From positions 62,001 to 126,000 of the forward strand of contig NZ_JAGIAS010000004.1 in the NCBI RefSeq assembly GCF_017744695.1: 64,000 nucleotides of DNA, in the 5' to 3' direction. A program made the position numbers and the translations under genes. Below are positions 15,592 through 24,509 of this stretch, one piece after another; the first letter of the stretch is position 1; each line of letters starts with the position of its first letter. The stretch comes from Dyadobacter sp. (GTDB taxonomy: Bacteria; Bacteroidota; Bacteroidia; Cytophagales; Spirosomataceae). The notes under the pieces are model-generated. The model searched no databases. It saw nothing but the letters and a program-made list of their open reading frames with translations, and was not told where the DNA came from.

Positions 15592-16683
15592 ATGTCGTTA
15601 AGTCCTCGCTTCATTGCCGTTATTCTGGCATTCCTGATATCCCTCATTACCACCACATTTCTTGCATTTGTGGATGGGGTTTCAAAAGGGATGCTGTTCG
15701 TTTCGGCCATCTCCTCCTTCATTTCCTCATTTTTCCTGGTACTTTACGCGGTCGATATCCTGGTTTTCCGAGAGGTGAACAAAATGTACCGGACCATTCA
15801 CAAGCTGAAAATGCGGGATTTCAATATGGCCCCGCGCAAGAAGCTGATCCGGGAATCCAATCCGCTTAAAACAATCAACGACGAGATCTTTGTTTATGTC
15901 ACCAAAAAACAAAAGGAGATCGATGAGCTGAAAAAGCTGGAATTGTTCCGCCGGGAGTTTCTGGCTGACGTTTCGCACGAGTTCAAAACCCCGATTTTCG
16001 CCGCACAAGGATTTATCCATACATTACTCGACGGTGCGATGGATGATGAAAACGTACGCGAACGCTTTTTACGCAAAGCCGCCAATAACCTCGACAGCCT
16101 CGACGTGCTCGTCAAGGACCTTCTTGTGTTGTCACAAATGGAAACCGGGGATATTAAAATGAATATCGTCCCGACCGACCTGCGCAAACTCACCCTCAGC
16201 ATTTTCAGCCGCCTCGAACACATTGCTAAAAACCGCAATGTGACTTTGAAAGTGAAACCGGACGACATGCCCGAAGTGTGGATCAAGGCCGATGCGGACC
16301 GGATGGAGCAGGTAATGCTCAACCTCATCGAGAACGCGATCAAATACGGCAATGAGAATGGTAAGGTGATCGTCCATTTCAGCGAGAGTAAAAAGTATAT
16401 CGAAGTGGAGGTAAAAGACAACGGCCCGGGCATCCCGCACGAGCATTTGAACCGTATTTTCGAGCGTTTTTACCGGATTGACAAGAGCCGGAGCAAAGAA
16501 ATCGGCGGCACCGGTTTGGGACTTGCCATTGTTAAGCATATATTGAACGCCCACGACACGAAGATCGCCGTGATGTCGAAGCCGGATAAGGGGACCACAT
16601 TCTCTTTTAAACTCGAAAAGGCATATCACCAGCAGTTACCGGAAGCCAAAACGGACGAAGTCGTCAATCAGTTGAATCCATAA
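15592..16683 (+). CDS. Sensor histidine kinase, PhoR-like, without adjacent response regulator
   Basis: A 363-residue inner-membrane kinase. Two hydrophobic helices (about 8-27 and 35-57) leave almost no periplasmic loop. A short linker follows, then the HisKA dimerisation domain with the phospho-accepting His129 in SHEFKTP. The ATP-binding domain has N-box NLIENAIKYGN, G1 DNGPGIP, F-box FERFYR and G2 GGTGLGLAIVKH. It resembles PhoR/WalK-like Bacteroidota kinases but has a minimal sensor part, so the stimulus may be sensed in the membrane or by a partner. No response regulator gene is adjacent on either side. Its leader contains a TTAACAA direct repeat and a hairpin. Confidence 0.9.
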   Translation: MSLSPRFIAVILAFLISLITTTFLAFVDGVSKGMLFVSAISSFISSFFLVLYAVDILVFREVNKMYRTIHKLKMRDFNMAPRKKLIRESNPLKTINDEIFVYVTKKQKEIDELKKLELFRREFLADVSHEFKTPIFAAQGFIHTLLDGAMDDENVRERFLRKAANNLDSLDVLVKDLLVLSQMETGDIKMNIVPTDLRKLTLSIFSRLEHIAKNRNVTLKVKPDDMPEVWIKADADRMEQVMLNLIENAIKYGNENGKVIVHFSESKKYIEVEVKDNGPGIPHEHLNRIFERFYRIDKSRSKEIGGTGLGLAIVKHILNAHDTKIAVMSKPDKGTTFSFKLEKAYHQQLPEAKTDEVVNQLNP

Positions 16684-16712
16684 TCAATTTCTAACACCAT
16701 AAACCATTATCC

Positions 16713-17012
16713 ATGTTTATCCACAATGTATTCTTCTGGTTGAAGGAGAAGGACAACGAAGAAGCAAGACAAGCCCTGCTAGCCGGTATCAAATCACTCG
16801 AAGCAATCGAATCCATCGAATCGGCATATATCGGCCCACCTGCTGCTACCCGCAGGCCCGTTATCGACGCTACCTATGACTTCGCTGAAATCCTGATTTT
16901 CGAGGATGAGGCTGCGCATGATGTATATCAGGTCCACCCTCTGCACAAAAAATTCGTGGAAGAATGCGCACATCTTTGGGAGAAGGTGCTGATTTACGAT
17001 GTTGAAGCGTAA
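16713..17012 (+). CDS. Dabb family (stress-responsive alpha/beta barrel) protein
   Basis: A 99-residue Dabb protein. It begins MFIHNVFFWLKEKDNEEARQ and has the typical I-S-A-x-IGPPA, YDFAEILIFEDEAAHDVYQ and HPLHKKFVEE segments. These small ferredoxin-like-fold proteins form dimers; a few act in polyketide or cannabinoid cyclisation, but most bacterial members have unknown roles. It lies 29 bp after the kinase gene and may be cotranscribed with it. The region just downstream contains DnaA boxes. Confidence 0.85.
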   Translation: MFIHNVFFWLKEKDNEEARQALLAGIKSLEAIESIESAYIGPPAATRRPVIDATYDFAEILIFEDEAAHDVYQVHPLHKKFVEECAHLWEKVLIYDVEA

Positions 17013-17022
17013 AGCCTAATAT

Positions 17023-17133
17023 TTGTTAACAAGTTATCCACACGCAAAATGTGTATAACTTGTTAACAACTTTCAATAGTGCAGATTATCAATCAGTTAA
17101 GCTATATTTAAGCATTACCCACATTGTGGATAA
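17023..17133. other. Cluster of three DnaA-box matches, two in a palindrome; candidate replication-related site
   Basis: TTATCCACA at 17034-17042 and its opposite-strand variant TGTGTATAA at 17050-17058 sit face to face inside a palindrome. The arms TTGTTAACAAGTTATCCACA (17023-17042) and 17050-17069 match at 19 of 20 positions, with a 7-bp spacer. A third box, TGTGGATAA, is at 17125-17133, after an AT-rich stretch. A 208-bp gene-free gap with perfect or near-perfect E. coli-type DnaA boxes may be oriC, a DnaA-titration site or a DnaA-controlled promoter. No dnaA, dnaN or gidA gene is in the window. Confidence 0.55.
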
Positions 17134-17220
17134 CTTTTTCCACCTCCGGTAATTTCTTTTCCTTCGGCACTATCCTACTATCCAATTCGTTCTAGCATCA
17201 GTACAAAACGAACTAGAACC

Positions 17221-17517
17221 GTGAAAAAGAACAGTGTCTTGCTGTCGGTCATGATCACCCTGATCGCAGCCATTTCGATTTCTTCCTGCACCTATCGTTC
17301 CTACGAGCCGGGTTATGACTATGGTTACCGGCATGGTTACAGGCACTATCATGCTCCCCCGCCGCCGCCAGTAGTAGTGGTGAGACCGGCACCGCCGCGG
17401 GTCATTTATGCCGACCGCCACAGGTACCGTCGGCACGACGACCGCGCTTACCGCAAACAATACCGCCACAACGACCATTACGGAAACAATGGCCGCCATC
17501 GCGGACACAGACGATAA
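17221..17517 (+). CDS. Small His/Arg/Tyr-rich lipoprotein
   Basis: A 98-residue protein starting at GTG 17221. It has a lipoprotein signal with lipobox SISSC (Cys about residue 23). The mature part is low complexity: repeated Tyr/Gly/His (YDYGYRHGYRHYH), a poly-Pro/Val stretch (PPPPPVVVVRPAPPR) and a strongly basic tail (RHDDRAYRKQYRHNDHYG). Proteins of this composition occur in many Bacteroidota as small envelope lipoproteins of unknown role; the histidines could bind metal ions, but this is speculation. No ATG fits better upstream. A terminator-like hairpin follows. Confidence 0.7.
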   Translation: MKKNSVLLSVMITLIAAISISSCTYRSYEPGYDYGYRHGYRHYHAPPPPPVVVVRPAPPRVIYADRHRYRRHDDRAYRKQYRHNDHYGNNGRHRGHRR

Positions 17518-17535
17518 TTGAATACCTTTAGATAA

Positions 17536-17590
17536 AAAAGGCCCGATACTGTGCATTTAGCCACTTTTATCTGGCCTTTTCTTTTTATTT
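17536..17590 (+). terminator. Probable terminator before the acyl-AMP ligase gene
   Basis: AAAAAGGCC at 17536-17544 can pair with GGCCTTTT near 17573-17580, and TTCTTTTTATTTT follows. The stem is short with a large loop, so confidence is moderate. Confidence 0.5.
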
Positions 17591-17598
17591 TGCAGTTT

Positions 17599-19248
17599 AT
17601 GGATATACTTGATGTACTGAAAACCAATGCCGGATTACATCCCGACAAACTTGCCTACGGCTATATTGGCAAAGAGGGTGAAATAACCGAGCAGCTTCAT
17701 TATAATGAACTTCATCAGCGTGTACTGGCCGCATCTCATCTGCTGAGCGCCAAGTTTCCCGTCAACGCCAGGGTGATCCTCTTGCTCCCCGCGGAAGCTG
17801 CTTTCGTCTGTTCGTTCCTGGGTGCTTTGCATGCGGGAATTGTTGCGGTTCCTACACCCATCAGCTATTCCGAACCCGGAATAAACCGCATTCTGAGCAT
17901 TATGCGTGACTGTACGGCTTCCGGGATCATTACCAATACGAAAACCTATAAAATGCTGTTTCAGCGGAAAAACGACGCTTCTTCCACATTACAGGAATAC
18001 GACGCAGAGTGGGTTTTCACCGACGACCTGATGACGGCACCAGCCGCACCCGGTGCCATCCGCCGGCATAAAGAATCGACTGAAACAGCCTATTTACAAT
18101 ATACCTCCGGCTCAACCAGCCAGCCCAAGGGTGTGATGATCAGCCACGCCAACCTGACGGCTAACCTCCGCGCCATCAATAATTGCTTCGGACGCACGGC
18201 GGACGATACGTCGGTTACCTGGTTACCGCATTACCATGACATGGGGCTCGTGGACGGACTTCTCTCCCCGCTCTTTACCGGCGGTACCGGCTTTGTAATC
18301 TCCCCACTGCTGTTTATTACCAAACCTGCATTGCTGCTGCAAACGATCAGCACATACCAGGCCGGATTTTGCGGCGGGCCAGGCTTCGGACTTGACCATT
18401 GCCTCGCACGCATTCCCCAGGAACAGCTGGATGCACTGGATCTGAGCTCCCTACGCGTCCTCTATGTGGGTGCAGAACCAATCCGGATCTCGACCCTCGA
18501 AAGATTCGCTGCTGCGACACAGGCTGCCGGTTTTAAGAAAAACAGTCTCGTTCCGTCCTACGGTCTCGCCGAAGCTACGCTGGCCGTCAGTCTGCATTTG
18601 AACGGCACACCCACTACCTATCGCAAATTGAGCGATTCCAAGGAAGTAGTGGCATGTGGTCCTCCTGTGGAATTTACCCGGGTATCGATCGTTGGCCCTG
18701 CCAGCAACCTAAGTTTACCAGAGGGGGAAGAAGGAGAGATATGGGTAAAAAACGATGGCATAGCAGCAGGTTATTGGGAAAAACCCGATGCAACCAAAGC
18801 TACTTTCCAGGCTTACACCAGCGACGGTGAAGGCCCTTATTTGCGGACTGGGGATTTAGGCTTTATGGAGAATGGCCTTCTTTTTATCACCGGGCGTACT
18901 AAAGAACTGATCATCATTCGCGGCGTCAACTATTATCCGCAGGACATTGAAGAGGTCGTAAGCGAAAGCCATCCCGATATCCAGCCTAATGCCGCTGCGG
19001 CATTCTCGGTCGAGACAGACCAGGGTGAAGCACTGATGATCGTAAGCGAAGTGCGGAGGGTTGCGCAAACACCGGATGACGAGAAGATCATCAAAAACAA
19101 AATGGCACAGAGCGTCGGATTGGCATTTGGGCTTATTCCGCATGAAATCGTGCTGATCCAACCGGGCAAACTACCCAAAACATCGAGCGGCAAGATCCAG
19201 CGCCTGAAGGCCCGCGAGCTATTCGCCAAAAAGAGTTTTGTAGATTAA
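17599..19248 (+). CDS. Fatty acyl-AMP ligase (FAAL-type adenylating enzyme)
   Basis: A 549-residue member of the AMP-binding superfamily. It activates a carboxylic acid, probably a fatty acid, to acyl-AMP and passes it to a carrier protein. Visible motifs are the P-loop YTSGSTSQPKG, the A5 motif PSYGLAEATL, A7 LRTGDLGF, A8 ITGRTKELIIIRGVNYYPQDIE and the catalytic Lys in PKTSSGKIQRLKAR. The overall pattern (HYHDMGL after WLP, YPQDIE, SSGKIQR) is typical of FAALs rather than acyl-CoA synthetases. ATG 17599 is preferred over an in-frame ATG at 17551 that overlaps the terminator. An acyl carrier protein gene follows after 94 bp, the natural acceptor. Confidence 0.88.
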   Translation: MDILDVLKTNAGLHPDKLAYGYIGKEGEITEQLHYNELHQRVLAASHLLSAKFPVNARVILLLPAEAAFVCSFLGALHAGIVAVPTPISYSEPGINRILSIMRDCTASGIITNTKTYKMLFQRKNDASSTLQEYDAEWVFTDDLMTAPAAPGAIRRHKESTETAYLQYTSGSTSQPKGVMISHANLTANLRAINNCFGRTADDTSVTWLPHYHDMGLVDGLLSPLFTGGTGFVISPLLFITKPALLLQTISTYQAGFCGGPGFGLDHCLARIPQEQLDALDLSSLRVLYVGAEPIRISTLERFAAATQAAGFKKNSLVPSYGLAEATLAVSLHLNGTPTTYRKLSDSKEVVACGPPVEFTRVSIVGPASNLSLPEGEEGEIWVKNDGIAAGYWEKPDATKATFQAYTSDGEGPYLRTGDLGFMENGLLFITGRTKELIIIRGVNYYPQDIEEVVSESHPDIQPNAAAAFSVETDQGEALMIVSEVRRVAQTPDDEKIIKNKMAQSVGLAFGLIPHEIVLIQPGKLPKTSSGKIQRLKARELFAKKSFVD

Positions 19249-19342
19249 TATCGGTTACTTAAAAAGCCGCCTAATTTTTTTAAAAACCTGCGAAAGTACT
19301 ATTTTCACGTAACATTCATTGCTTGTTACAAACTTTAACTAA

Positions 19343-19591
19343 ATGAGTAAAACATTTACCGAAATTTCCGGCTGGATAGTTGAGCGTATCGCTCACCATG
19401 CGGAAATAGACCCTTCCGAAGTCGATCTCGACGCTGAAATCATCGATTACCGATTGGATTCCCTTCTTATGGTCGATATCACAACCGAGTTGCAGGAATG
19501 GCTCGGGGTCGAGCTAAGCCCTTCCATTTTCTGGGAAATGGGCACTATCAATGCAACCACTCAATGGATTGTAGAAAACCAGGAGGCTTAA
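19343..19591 (+). CDS. Acyl carrier protein
   Basis: An 82-residue carrier protein with the phosphopantetheine site YRLDSLLMVDITTEL; Ser40 would carry the prosthetic group. It is acidic, as expected. It differs from the housekeeping AcpP (usual motif DSLDTVE), resembling the carrier proteins of polyketide or specialised lipid systems (L-D-S-L-x-x-V-D). It lies between the FAAL and a symporter gene with only 4 bp before the latter. The inferred flow is FAAL loads the acyl chain onto this protein; the next enzyme is not in the window. Confidence 0.9.
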   Translation: MSKTFTEISGWIVERIAHHAEIDPSEVDLDAEIIDYRLDSLLMVDITTELQEWLGVELSPSIFWEMGTINATTQWIVENQEA

Positions 19592-19595
19592 AGGG

Positions 19596-20981
19596 ATGCT
19601 GGCCTTTTCCATCCTGGCATACCTGCTGGCAAACCTGGGAATAGGCCTCTGGGCCTCCAAAAGAATCACTACTACCCAAGACTTCGTGTTGGCAGGGCGC
19701 CAGCTACCACTGATCCTCGCGGCTTCGGCAACTTTCGCCACGTGGTTCGGGTCGGAAACCATTATGGGTGCCCCAACCGAGTTTGTCGAACACGGCGTGT
19801 TGGGTATTATCGAGGACCCGTTTGGCGCTTCGCTGTGCCTTTTCCTGGTGGGCCTGTTCTTTGCCCGGCGGTTTTACAAAATGAATATTATCACATTTTG
19901 TGACTTTTTCAGGATCCGCTACGGCGGCCATGCCGAACTGCTCTCTGCCATTCTCATTATTCCGTCCTATTTCAGCTGGATAGCCGCGCAGTTGCTGGCT
20001 ATGGGCATTGTACTGAAAGTCGTGCTGGGCTGGTCGCTGCTGGTGTGTATTCTGGCAAGTTCTTTCGTCGTGATCCTGTATACGATCTGGGGTGGGATGT
20101 GGTCGATATCGATCACTGATTTTATCCAGACGATCATGATCATCGTAGGCCTGCTCATAGTGGCGGCGGTATTATATAAGGAAGTAGGAGGTTTTCAGCC
20201 GCTGCTGGACGCTGCCCCAACCGGCTTTTTTCGCTTCTTCCCTGAAAATACACTCAAAGGCCACCTCGAGTATTTTGCAGCCTGGATCACCATCGGTCTC
20301 GGCTCGATCCCGCAGCAGGATGTTTTTCAAAGGGTCATGTCCGCCAAATCGGCCAAAGTGTCGGTACAATCGACGCTGCTTTCATCGTTCATGTACCTCA
20401 CCATTGCCCTACTACCTCTCTTCATAGGACTTTGCGGGCACCATCTGTACCCCGGCGAAGAACAGCACGGCCAGATGATCATCCCCAATATGGTCCTGAA
20501 ACACATGAACCTGCCGCTTCAAATCCTGTTTTTCGGCGCGCTGGTTTCGGCGATTCTCAGCACGACGAGTAGTGCTATTATGGCTCCCGCCGTTGTTTTG
20601 GGGGAAAATATTTTCAAATACTTCAACCCGGATCTCGACGACAAGCACCTGCTGAAAATCATTCGCATGGGCATTATCGGCATCACGGCCGTCTGCATTT
20701 TCATGGCTGCGACCCGGGAAAGCATTTTCGAGCTCGTGGCAGAGTCGTCCGCGTTCAGCCTCGTTTCATTGTTTGTCCCACTGGCTGCGGGGCTCTACTG
20801 GAAATCCAGCAATACCCTGGGCTGCATGCTATCCATGGTCGTCGGACTGGCGGTATGGCTGTTTTGCGTTTTCATTGAAACCGAATATCCCGCCCTCGTT
20901 TACGGACTACTCGCAAGCTTTGGGGGTATGTTAGTCGGGTGGATTTGGGGAAAAAGTAGTCGGGCGCCGGGCATATCCTGA
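19596..20981 (+). CDS. Sodium:solute symporter family transporter
   Basis: A 461-residue inner-membrane protein with about 13 hydrophobic helices and SSS-family features: DFVLAGRQLP, ATWFGSETIMGAPTEFVEHG, GSIPQQDVFQRVMSAKSAK and the C-terminal SSAIMAPAVV and PLAAGLYWK segments. It should couple Na+ import to uptake of a small solute (the proline, pantothenate, sialic acid or choline type cannot be told apart). It starts 4 bp after the ACP gene, and the AGGAGG at 19582-19587 is a rare good Shine-Dalgarno match for this genome. The FAAL-ACP-symporter order suggests cotranscription. It converges with the antiporter gene 5 bp away. Confidence 0.88.
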   Translation: MLAFSILAYLLANLGIGLWASKRITTTQDFVLAGRQLPLILAASATFATWFGSETIMGAPTEFVEHGVLGIIEDPFGASLCLFLVGLFFARRFYKMNIITFCDFFRIRYGGHAELLSAILIIPSYFSWIAAQLLAMGIVLKVVLGWSLLVCILASSFVVILYTIWGGMWSISITDFIQTIMIIVGLLIVAAVLYKEVGGFQPLLDAAPTGFFRFFPENTLKGHLEYFAAWITIGLGSIPQQDVFQRVMSAKSAKVSVQSTLLSSFMYLTIALLPLFIGLCGHHLYPGEEQHGQMIIPNMVLKHMNLPLQILFFGALVSAILSTTSSAIMAPAVVLGENIFKYFNPDLDDKHLLKIIRMGIIGITAVCIFMAATRESIFELVAESSAFSLVSLFVPLAAGLYWKSSNTLGCMLSMVVGLAVWLFCVFIETEYPALVYGLLASFGGMLVGWIWGKSSRAPGIS

Positions 20982-20986
20982 GGTAA

Positions 20987-22861
20987 TCAGGCCGTCTCGG
21001 CCTCGGCTTTACGGTCCCAACCTGCAAGCGCATTTAAATGCACCGCATCCCTGTCGGCCTGCATGATCATTTCCAGTTCTTCCATGTGTTGCCGCGCCGC
21101 ATGAATGTATTCCTCGTCGTTCCGGATGCTCGACAAATGCTTCAAAGTCCGTTCGTCGTGGACAAAGAACGTCTTCGCCATGCGCGTCGCCTCATGCGCG
21201 CGATGCCCGAGCAATTTCAATGCATCCACACCCAACCGGAGGCTCGTATCGAACGTCTCCCGGTAAATATGCATCATACCCGCGTTCATGAGATCGTACG
21301 CATCATTGCGGTTGGTTGAGCGCACGAGCATATGTAGGTGCGGGAAATGTTTTTTCACTGTTTCAATCAATTCCAGCCTCTTTTCCTCGTCACTGATCGC
21401 GATAATGATCATCTGGGCGCGCCCGGCACCGGCAATATCCAGCAATTCATAGCGGGTAGCATCGCCGTAATACACTTTGAGGCCCATTCGGCGGAGGAAA
21501 TCAACATTGTCACTATCATTATCGAGGACCGTCGCCTCCACGCCGTTCGCACGCAAAAAGCGCCCCACGATATTTCCGAAATGGCCATAACCTGCGATAA
21601 TCACCGGGTTATCTTCTTCCTCCACATCACTTGGCCGCTGCGCCGTTTGAAGTCCGGCACTTACGAGGCAGAATCGCGTCAGGATAAACTTCTCATTGAC
21701 CATCATCGCCAGCGGCGTCATTGCCATGCTGATCGCGACCACGGCCGTCATCGTGTCCGAGACTTCTTTTCCCAAAACACCTTCCTGGACCGAGAAGCTA
21801 AGCAATACAAATGCAAATTCGCCGATCTGGCTCAAACCGATGCTGAATATGAAGTTCTGCGCGTTCCGCACTTCGAAGATTTTGCCTAAAACAAAGAGAA
21901 TAGCCATTTTCAACAGCATTAGACCTGCTACTAATCCGATGATGAGCAGCGGCTTGGATACTACCAATGAAAAATCAATGGAGGATCCTACTGAAATGAA
22001 GAACAGCCCCAGTAACAAGCCCTTGAAAGGATCGATAGAACTTTCCAGCTCATGACGGTATTCGCTGTTGGCCAGTACCACGCCAGCAAGGAATGCCCCC
22101 AATGCGGGGCTAAGGCCCACGGAAGTCATGAGTACGGCAATACCCACCACAAGCAGCAATGCAGTGGCTGTGAACATTTCACGCAACGCGGTACGCGCCA
22201 TCATGCGAAAAACCGGTCGCAGCAGGTATTTCCCCGTCAGCACAATCGCCGAAACCGAAAGCAATACCACGACGGCCTGCTGCCAGGCGGGCAATGCGCT
22301 TACGAGCGAATCCCCGCCGCCATGCCCGTCAGTCGCTCCTGCATGATCCGCGAGGAGGGGGAACAATGCGAGCATTGGAATAATCGCCAAATCCTGGAAC
22401 AGGAGTACGGCGAACGAGCTCTGCCCGGCAACGGTTTTCAGCCAACCCTTTTCATTCAGTGTTTGCATTACAATCGCGGTGGACGACATCGCAATAATCA
22501 TCCCCAGCGCGAGCGCCTCCTTCCAGCTTACACCGAATAGCATTGCGGCGCCGGCCACAAGGACGGTCGTCACGCCGACCTGCAATCCGCCCAGCCCGGC
22601 GATACTCTTGCGCATGCGCCACAGGCGCGAAGGTTCGAGTTCAAGGCCGATGACAAATAGCATCATCACCACACCGAATTCGGCAAAATGCATAATATCC
22701 TGACCTTCCATCCCTATGAACTTCAGGCCGGCCGGGCCGATGATCACCCCGGCAACCAGGTAACCCAACACCGATCCCAACCCCAGCCGTTTGGCAATCG
22801 GGACCATTACCACCGCAGACGCGAGGTATATCATTGCCTGAAAAAAGAAGGATTGTTGCAT
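20987..22861 (-). CDS. Monovalent cation:proton antiporter-2 (KefB/KefC type) with RCK domain
   Basis: A 624-residue CPA2 transporter. Residues about 1-385 hold some 12 membrane helices with the family segments GYLVAGVIIGP, FGVVMMLFVIGLEL, MSSTAIVMQ and FLAGVVLANSEYRHE. A TrkA-N/RCK NAD-binding domain follows (IAGYGHFGNIVGRFL, about 415-535, then DATRYELLDIAGA), and a charged helical tail. It probably mediates K+ efflux against H+ and is gated by nucleotide or glutathione-type ligands, as in Kef systems. The KefF-like gene lies 11 bp upstream on the same strand. Confidence 0.92.
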   Translation of the reverse strand: MQQSFFFQAMIYLASAVVMVPIAKRLGLGSVLGYLVAGVIIGPAGLKFIGMEGQDIMHFAEFGVVMMLFVIGLELEPSRLWRMRKSIAGLGGLQVGVTTVLVAGAAMLFGVSWKEALALGMIIAMSSTAIVMQTLNEKGWLKTVAGQSSFAVLLFQDLAIIPMLALFPLLADHAGATDGHGGGDSLVSALPAWQQAVVVLLSVSAIVLTGKYLLRPVFRMMARTALREMFTATALLLVVGIAVLMTSVGLSPALGAFLAGVVLANSEYRHELESSIDPFKGLLLGLFFISVGSSIDFSLVVSKPLLIIGLVAGLMLLKMAILFVLGKIFEVRNAQNFIFSIGLSQIGEFAFVLLSFSVQEGVLGKEVSDTMTAVVAISMAMTPLAMMVNEKFILTRFCLVSAGLQTAQRPSDVEEEDNPVIIAGYGHFGNIVGRFLRANGVEATVLDNDSDNVDFLRRMGLKVYYGDATRYELLDIAGAGRAQMIIIAISDEEKRLELIETVKKHFPHLHMLVRSTNRNDAYDLMNAGMMHIYRETFDTSLRLGVDALKLLGHRAHEATRMAKTFFVHDERTLKHLSSIRNDEEYIHAARQHMEELEMIMQADRDAVHLNALAGWDRKAEAETA

Positions 22862-22872
22862 ATCGGGGGTAT

Positions 22873-23463
22873 TTAGTGTGGAAAAAGTTCGTTCAGATAC
22901 TCGACTCCGGCTAACTCTGCAGGGTCGATGCGGTCGTTCACCAGCGCGTCCAGCAGCTCGGCATACTGTTCACCGTAGGCTTTCAATGTGTAATCTTCGA
23001 TCGTATAAGTTTCGTGTACGACGAAGGGCGGCAAATAGCCCATCCGGCATAAATAGGCCGTTTGGTTGAATGGCAACAGGTACTGACCGACGGGGAAGCG
23101 GTTATACCCCGACGGGGTGTAGGCATCACGCCCGCCCCCGCACGACACCGCATTGAAGATCTTCTTGCCTTTCAGCGCATGCCCTTTCGGACCGTAGGCC
23201 CAATTATATTCCAGCACCAGGTCCTGCCACTGTTTCAGGATCGGAGGGCTGCTGTACCAGTAGAATGGATGCTGAAATATGATGATATCATGTTTTGCCA
23301 ACAATTGCTGTTCCCTTTTGATATCTATAAAAAGATCCGGATAATGCTCATACAGATCATTGAAAGTCACTCCCTTTACCTTTCGGGCATACTTTTCCAA
23401 CGTTTTTTGCACATTGGACTTGCTATGAGTAGGGTGGGCAAACTGGATCAGAACCTTGGACAT
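22873..23463 (-). CDS. KefF-like NAD(P)H oxidoreductase (flavodoxin-like fold)
   Basis: A 196-residue quinone-reductase-type flavoprotein. It has the flavodoxin-like start VLIQFAHPTHSKSNV, the FMN/FAD-binding region IIIFQHPFYWYSSPPILKQWQD, and the WAYGPKGHALKGKKI and SCGGG segments of the KefF/KefG/MdaB group. KefF/KefG are ancillary subunits that activate Kef K+ channels during electrophile stress, and this gene is 11 bp upstream of a Kef-type antiporter. The function is therefore inferred from both family and operon. Confidence 0.88.
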   Translation of the reverse strand: MSKVLIQFAHPTHSKSNVQKTLEKYARKVKGVTFNDLYEHYPDLFIDIKREQQLLAKHDIIIFQHPFYWYSSPPILKQWQDLVLEYNWAYGPKGHALKGKKIFNAVSCGGGRDAYTPSGYNRFPVGQYLLPFNQTAYLCRMGYLPPFVVHETYTIEDYTLKAYGEQYAELLDALVNDRIDPAELAGVEYLNELFPH

Positions 23464-23486
23464 AATATGGAATTGATGCGAAAAAC

Positions 23487-24488
23487 TTATGGTACCAAAA
23501 TTACGGAACCTGTTGTTTTCCGCGCTTCGAGATCGGCCTGCGCCTGATATGCTTTCGATAATGGATACCGTGTAATAGCCAGCCCTCCGAAAATTCCGCT
23601 GCTGAATGCCTCAAAAGTATCGGCGGCATATTCTTCCAGCACTTCGCGGTCGGTAATGTAAGCGCTGAGCGTCGGGGTTGCCATGACAATGGATTTTTCA
23701 CGCAACAATGCGTGATCGATATGCTCGGGCTGGCCCGACGACGATCCGTACAGCACGATTTTGCCGTCTTTCCGGATCACATCCAGCGAATAGCTGAATG
23801 TATCTTTTCCCACTCCGTCGAACACGACGTCCACACCACGGCCCTCCGTGATTTCCAGTACCGAGTGTACAAATTCCCGGCATTCTGCCAGAAAAACATG
23901 GTCGGCGCCATTCGCCAGCACTACTTCTTTCTTCTCCTCCGAACCCGTCGTACCGATTACCGTCGCCCCAAGTGCCTTGGCCCATTTGGTCACCAGGGTA
24001 CCGACACCGCCGGCCGCCGCATGCACCAGTACCACGTCACCCGGCTTAACGGGACTCACAATTTTCACGAGCATCCTGGCGGTAAACCCCTTCACGAGCA
24101 TGGCGGCCGCTTCTTCCGATGTGATGTCGTCCGGAATATGGATCAACTGCTGCGTCGATACGACGCGGCTTTCCGCATAGGCGCCGGGAATGAAGTGATA
24201 ACCCACGCGATCGCCGACGTTGAATTCCGTCACCCACGGCCCGACCGCCTCGATGACGCCGGCGGCTTCTACACCCGGCGTGTAAGGAAAGGATTTGACG
24301 GGAAATTTGCCGTCACGGTAATAAGTGTCTACAAAATTCAGACCGATGGCTTCCTGGCGCAGTCTTACCTGTCCCGGGCCCGGCTCTGTGATCGTCTCTC
24401 GTTCGTAACCCAGCACCGAAGGCGCTCCTTGCTTGTAGATTTTTACTATACCCGATTTATTTGCTATTTCTGTAACTAACCCTGACAT
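23487..24488 (-). CDS. qor: Quinone oxidoreductase (zeta-crystallin-like, MDR family)
   Basis: A 333-residue NADPH-dependent medium-chain reductase without the structural zinc loop. The N-terminal GroES-like domain has LNFVDTYYRDGKFP and PYTPGVEAAGVIEAVG; the Rossmann motif is VHAAAGGVGTLV. It is expected to reduce quinones or electrophilic enones. An upstream ATG at 24506 is possible, but MSGLVTEIANKSGIVKIYKQ (from 24488) gives the family-like start and leaves room for an operator at 24510-24524. The TetR gene upstream on the same strand probably regulates it. Confidence 0.9.
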   Translation of the reverse strand: MSGLVTEIANKSGIVKIYKQGAPSVLGYERETITEPGPGQVRLRQEAIGLNFVDTYYRDGKFPVKSFPYTPGVEAAGVIEAVGPWVTEFNVGDRVGYHFIPGAYAESRVVSTQQLIHIPDDITSEEAAAMLVKGFTARMLVKIVSPVKPGDVVLVHAAAGGVGTLVTKWAKALGATVIGTTGSEEKKEVVLANGADHVFLAECREFVHSVLEITEGRGVDVVFDGVGKDTFSYSLDVIRKDGKIVLYGSSSGQPEHIDHALLREKSIVMATPTLSAYITDREVLEEYAADTFEAFSSGIFGGLAITRYPLSKAYQAQADLEARKTTGSVILVP

Positions 24489-24509
24489 GTCCGTAAGCAT
24501 TGTCATTAT

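Noticed and set aside
17585..17595. TATTTTG as a -7 box for the acyl-AMP ligase gene
   Set aside because: One base short of TAnnTTTG and inside the tail of a terminator; too weak to call.
19000..21000. A polyketide or nonribosomal peptide cluster around the FAAL
   Set aside because: No ketosynthase, condensation or thioesterase domain is present in the window; only ligase, carrier protein and transporter.
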